Shown piece after piece: positions 6,267 through 8,591 of a stretch of DNA of 8,591 nt (the stretch's first letter is position 1; each line of letters opens with the position of its first letter). Location: assembly GCA_041744735.1 (NCBI GenBank), contig JBGTKH010000295.1, positions 1 to 8,591 of the forward strand, read 5' to 3'. The DNA is from JBGTKH01 sp041744735 (lineage in GTDB: Bacteria; Planctomycetota; Planctomycetia; Pirellulales; Pirellulaceae). The notes under the pieces are model-generated. The model saw only the letters and a list, made by a program, of their open reading frames with translations, made no database searches and was not told where the DNA came from. Made by a program: the position numbers and the translations under genes.

Positions 6267-6548
6267 CCGACCGGCCTAGCAAATTCGTGTTTTTTTTCAC
6301 AAAGTCTAAGTCGCGTCACAAATCGCCGGTATCAAGCGGGTTGCGGCGACCGATGGGAGTGTCTCAATCTCGCGCGGCTTGACTCGCAGCGAGTACGCCC
6401 GAAGTAGTCGCCTGACGACCGCCGGCTCATACCGCAGACCAATCTCGGAGGTTGCCGAGTGACAATAAAAATGGACGCAACGCACTAATGCCAAACGATT
6501 AAGGTGACAATTCGCGACTTTCGTGCTGTGTTACGGGTAGTGGGCACG

Positions 6549-6577
6549 TTGCGTTTTGTATGCGATTCGATTACACT
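6549..6577 (+). promoter_or_regulatory. Candidate promoter for the DUF4912 gene
   Basis: TTGCGT (6549-6554) and TACACT (6572-6577) are 17 nt apart on the plus strand. The match is moderate. Transcription would begin near 6585 and give a leader of about 375 nt before the TTG start at 6962, which is long for a bacterial gene. Confidence 0.35.
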
Positions 6578-6595
6578 CGGAGTTGTCGATGCTTC

Positions 6596-6891
6596 CGTTC
6601 TACCTGATCCGCGGCGGCACGAAGCGACCGACCGGTAGAACGTGCATCACTGTGATAAAGCGCTGCATCCTACGGAATTAGAGAGCGAGATTGGAGCGAC
6701 GCACAGTACTTTCCAATCGAGACTGAGGCCAACCTAAGCGTTTGTTCGCAGCGGCGAGTTCCCACCGAATCCTCGCCCACGTTTTCCGCAACCCAGATGA
6801 AGATGCCGGGTTGCGAATCTCGCGATCTCATACGGCTAGGGACTGCCGGTTGGGTGATAGAGCGTTTGAGTTCAAGTCACGGACGACGCTC
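6596..6891 (+). other. Run of inverted repeats: possible structured leader or small RNA
   Basis: Five inverted repeats follow one another: CGTTCTACC/GGTAGAACG (6596-6604 with 6634-6642, 9 bp), GATTGGA/TCCAATC (6689-6695 with 6712-6718, 7 bp plus one G-U), GGCGAG/CTCGCC (6753-6758 with 6772-6777, 6 bp), CGCAACCC/GGGTTGCG (6787-6794 with 6808-6815, 8 bp) and GAGCGT/ACGCTC (6860-6865 with 6886-6891, 6 bp). All lie between the promoter candidate and the DUF4912 gene. No known riboswitch or RNA family is recognised and no T tract ends the run. The structure is seen in the sequence; its use as RNA is inferred. Confidence 0.35.
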
Positions 6892-6946
6892 AATCCACGG
6901 GTAGGTAGTGTGCGCGCATGAGTTCGCCACGCCACGTCGCAAAGGC

Positions 6947-6952
6947 GGAGGT
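6947..6952 (+). promoter_or_regulatory. Ribosome binding site deciding the TTG start of the DUF4912 gene
   Basis: GGAGGT is followed after 9 nt by TTG at 6962. The upstream in-frame GTG at 6908 has no such site and would add 18 residues lacking family character, so the TTG is preferred. Confidence 0.75.
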
Positions 6953-6961
6953 AATTGTCCA

Positions 6962-8236
6962 TTGACTACGTCAGCAGCTCTCAAAACGAAGACGGTGAAG
7001 GATTTGGCTCAGATGGCCAAGAAAAAGGGGGTGGACGGTTGGCACTCGATGCGCAAGGACCAATTGGTTCGCGCGCTCGTGAAAGCGGCCAAGTCGAAGG
7101 CCGGGAAGGCGAAAAAGGTGACGGCGAAAAAGTCGGCCGCTCAATTATCACGCAACGGCGCGACTACGTCCCGCAACGGAGCCGTCAGCAAAAACGGCGC
7201 TGCCTCCGGCAACGGGTCCCACAAAGCGGCAGCTCTGCGCGGCGCCAATTCGGCGAAAGCAGCTTCGCAGAACGGACATGCCTCGACGGCAAAGTCGGCT
7301 GAGAAAATGTCAGAGCCGGCCCGCAAGCCGACCAACCCGCGAGTTGCTCGCAAGATTCAACAAGCCCACTCGACGCGGCAACATCTGAAGGATCTTGCCT
7401 TTCCCAACGGCAACGGAAAAGCGGGTGCTAATCATACGGCCAAGGATCGGGCGGTGTTAATGGTCCGCGATTCCTATTGGCTGCACGCCTATTGGGAGGT
7501 GACTCGCCTGAGCATTCAGCGGGCTCAGGCCGCGATGGCCGAACACTGGCACACGGCTAAGCCCATCTTGCGGTTGCTGGAAGTTGCCGACGGCAGCACG
7601 ACCAGCACAGTGGAACGCGTGGCTCGCGACATCGAGATTCACGGCGGAGTCAACAATTGGTACATCGACGTGCCCGATCCGCCGAAGAGCTATCGCATCG
7701 CTGTCGGTTACCTGTCGCAAAGTGGTAAGTTTTACGCGCTGGTCCGCAGCAACGCCGTCACGACGCCCAGTCCCGGCAGCAGCGACGCCCTCGACGAAAA
7801 CTGGACTGACGTGGCCGAGAACTATGAGCGGATCTACGCACTGAGCGGTGGGTACAGCGACGACGGCGCCGCGGGCGATCTGCAGGAGTTGTTTGAGGAA
7901 CGACTGCGCCGGCCAATGGGCTCGCCGGTTGTCACACGCTATGGCATCGGCGCCGAGGCCATGCTGCGGCGAGAACGCGATTTCCTATTTGAGGTGGACG
8001 CCGAGATGATCATCTACGGCCGGACGAAACCGAACGCTCACGTGGCGATCGGCGGCGAACCGGTTAGGCTGCGTCCTGATGGCACGTTCACGATGAGGAT
8101 GAGCATGCCCGATCGGCGGCAAGTGATTCCGGTCGTGGCCAGCAGCGGCGACGGCGTCGAACAGCGCACGATCGTGCTGGCCATCGAACGAAACACCAAA
8201 GTCATGGAACCGCGCATTCGCGATTCTAACGACTGA
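6962..8236 (+). CDS. DUF4912 protein with Rho-N/SAP-like N-terminal domain
   Basis: From the TTG start the product is 424 residues with no signal peptide, so it is probably cytoplasmic. Residues about 11-43 (TVKDLAQMAKKKGV, then MRKDQLVRAL) form the short helix-loop-helix of Rho N-terminal/SAP-like domains, which often bind nucleic acid. Residues about 44-160 are low complexity: first Lys/Ala-rich, as in histone H1-like tails, then with repeated Asn-Gly steps at 65, 72, 78, 84, 104, 149 and 151. The DUF4912 core is about 162-266 (VLMVRDSYWLHAYWEVT; NNWYIDVPDPPKSYRIAVGY). A further beta-rich segment (about 341-410, with IIYGRTKPNAHVAIGGEPV and LRPDGTF) looks like an Ig-like sandwich. The molecular function of DUF4912 is unknown. 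It stands alone, divergent from atp, and ends in a strong terminator. Confidence 0.88.
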   Translation: MTTSAALKTKTVKDLAQMAKKKGVDGWHSMRKDQLVRALVKAAKSKAGKAKKVTAKKSAAQLSRNGATTSRNGAVSKNGAASGNGSHKAAALRGANSAKAASQNGHASTAKSAEKMSEPARKPTNPRVARKIQQAHSTRQHLKDLAFPNGNGKAGANHTAKDRAVLMVRDSYWLHAYWEVTRLSIQRAQAAMAEHWHTAKPILRLLEVADGSTTSTVERVARDIEIHGGVNNWYIDVPDPPKSYRIAVGYLSQSGKFYALVRSNAVTTPSPGSSDALDENWTDVAENYERIYALSGGYSDDGAAGDLQELFEERLRRPMGSPVVTRYGIGAEAMLRRERDFLFEVDAEMIIYGRTKPNAHVAIGGEPVRLRPDGTFTMRMSMPDRRQVIPVVASSGDGVEQRTIVLAIERNTKVMEPRIRDSND

Positions 8237-8267
8237 CGATTCCACCGACTGATAACCGTCAACTTAA

Positions 8268-8304
8268 GAAGCCCGGCCTTGCGAAACGGCCGGGCTTTCT
8301 TTTT
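8268..8304 (+). terminator. Intrinsic terminator of the DUF4912 gene
   Basis: A perfect 10-bp stem, AAGCCCGGCC (8269-8278) with GGCCGGGCTT (8288-8297), closes a 9-nt loop and runs into TTTCTTTTT. It lies 32 nt after the DUF4912 stop. Read from the minus strand the same stem is followed by CTTAAG and no T run, so it serves the plus strand mainly and at best weakly ends the convergent receptor gene. Confidence 0.92.
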
Positions 8305-8322
8305 AGAATTAGTTCAGCGGCA

Positions 8323-8591
8323 TTAGCGGAGATGTTCGTAACCCAGAATGGCATTGAAGCCAGGGCCGTCGACACCGTTGCCGAGCGCGCGGTAGGCTTT
8401 GTCGGTGATGTTTTCCAGCGTTAGGCTCAGGCGATGGTTGTCGCAGCGGTCGACGGTCGTGCCGGCGCGCAGGTTCAGCGTGCCATAGCCAGGCGTGCCG
8501 CCGAGGGGAAATCGCGAGTCGCCTAGATTCTGTTCGGCGTAACGATCCTGTCGTCGCACGAGCCACGTGTACACGTCGAACCAACTGCGGT
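8323..8591 (-). CDS. TonB-dependent outer-membrane receptor, C-terminal end (cut by window edge)
   Basis: The frame is open to the window edge and ends at TAA 8325-8323. About 89 residues are visible. They show the final beta strands of a TonB-dependent receptor: WFDVYTWLVRRQDRYA, then GTPGYGTLNLRAGTTV, and the family's C-terminal motif HRLSLTLENITDKAYRALG followed by GVDGPGFNAILGYE. Such receptors take up iron chelates, vitamin B12 or glycans through the outer membrane with energy from TonB-ExbBD; the substrate cannot be told from this part, since the plug and TonB box are outside. The protein ends in His-Leu-Arg and not in the terminal aromatic residue usual for outer-membrane barrels. It converges on the DUF4912 gene with no sign of a functional link. 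Confidence 0.88.
   Translation of the reverse strand, partial: RSWFDVYTWLVRRQDRYAEQNLGDSRFPLGGTPGYGTLNLRAGTTVDRCDNHRLSLTLENITDKAYRALGNGVDGPGFNAILGYEHLR

Larger units (their letters stand above)
6078..6961. other. Divergent spacer between atp operon and DUF4912 gene, no convincing gene
   Basis: These 884 nt hold no reading frame with recognisable protein character. The left part (to about 6300) carries the atp promoter, its overlapping dyad, and an 8-nt T run at 6290-6297 that lies upstream of the -35 box on the minus strand as an A tract. The middle part (6300-6500) has short inverted repeats: TCGCCG/CGGCGA (6323-6349), ACTCGC-A-GCGAGT (6382-6394) and CTCGG/CCGAG (6444-6459). The right part carries a plus-strand promoter candidate and a denser run of longer inverted repeats, listed separately. 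Confidence 0.7.

Noticed and set aside
6290..6297. Run of eight T as a terminator on the plus strand
   Set aside because: The nearest stem (GGTC/GACC, 6261-6272) is 4 bp and 17 nt away, and no plus-strand gene ends here. It reads better as an A tract upstream of the atp promoter.
6306..6494. Minus-strand frame of 62 codons in the spacer, TTG start
   Set aside because: No ribosome binding site and no recognisable motif; it would also sit upstream of the atp promoter. Not supported as a gene.
6860..6900. tRNA-like T-loop string GTTCAAGTC at 6870-6878
   Set aside because: The flanking 5-nt arms do not pair, and no acceptor stem, D arm or anticodon arm can be placed.
6908..6961. GTG at 6908 as the start of the DUF4912 gene
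   Set aside because: No ribosome binding site precedes it, and the GGAGGT for TTG 6962 would lie inside the coding region.
6078..6961. CRISPR array or insertion sequence in the long spacer
   Set aside because: The repeats are inverted and unrelated in sequence; there is no periodic direct repeat, transposase fragment or target-site duplication.

Overview
The window looks like chromosomal DNA of a planctomycete, most likely of the Pirellulales. The reasons are the style of the F-type ATP synthase operon (extended a, b and c subunits), a DUF4912 protein with a Rho-N/SAP-like head, long spacers, moderately high GC and frequent GTG/TTG starts. The assignment rests on family knowledge, not on a search.

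Minus strand, positions 6077 down to 1: an F1Fo ATP synthase operon in the order atpZ, atpI, atpB (a), atpE (c), atpF (b), atpH (delta), atpA (alpha), a small DUF4870 membrane protein, and atpG (gamma, cut by the window start). The genes lie 3 to 61 nt apart or overlap, so they are probably co-transcribed. atpD (beta) and atpC (epsilon) are expected beyond the left edge. AtpZ and AtpI are accessory membrane proteins linked to assembly or ion supply. a, b and c form the membrane sector and stator, delta joins stator to F1, alpha is part of the catalytic head and gamma is the rotor shaft. Three things are unusual: subunit a carries about 180 extra hydrophilic residues before its first membrane helix, subunits b and c begin with signal-peptide-like segments, and a DUF4870 gene with its own strong ribosome binding site sits between atpA and atpG.

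Positions 6078 to 6961: an 884-nt divergent spacer without a convincing gene. It holds a good sigma70-like promoter for the atp operon (TTGACC, 17 nt, TAAATT on the minus strand) with an inverted repeat just after its -10 box. On the other side there is a weaker plus-strand promoter candidate followed by a chain of inverted repeats that could be a structured 5' leader or a small RNA.

Positions 6962 to 8236, plus strand: a DUF4912 protein that starts at TTG behind a GGAGGT site. It has a Rho-N-like N-terminus, a Lys/Ala and Asn-Gly rich linker, the DUF4912 core and a C-terminal beta-rich domain. A strong intrinsic terminator (8268-8304) follows. Positions 8591 to 8323, minus strand: the C-terminal end of a TonB-dependent outer-membrane receptor, convergent with the DUF4912 gene and cut by the window end.
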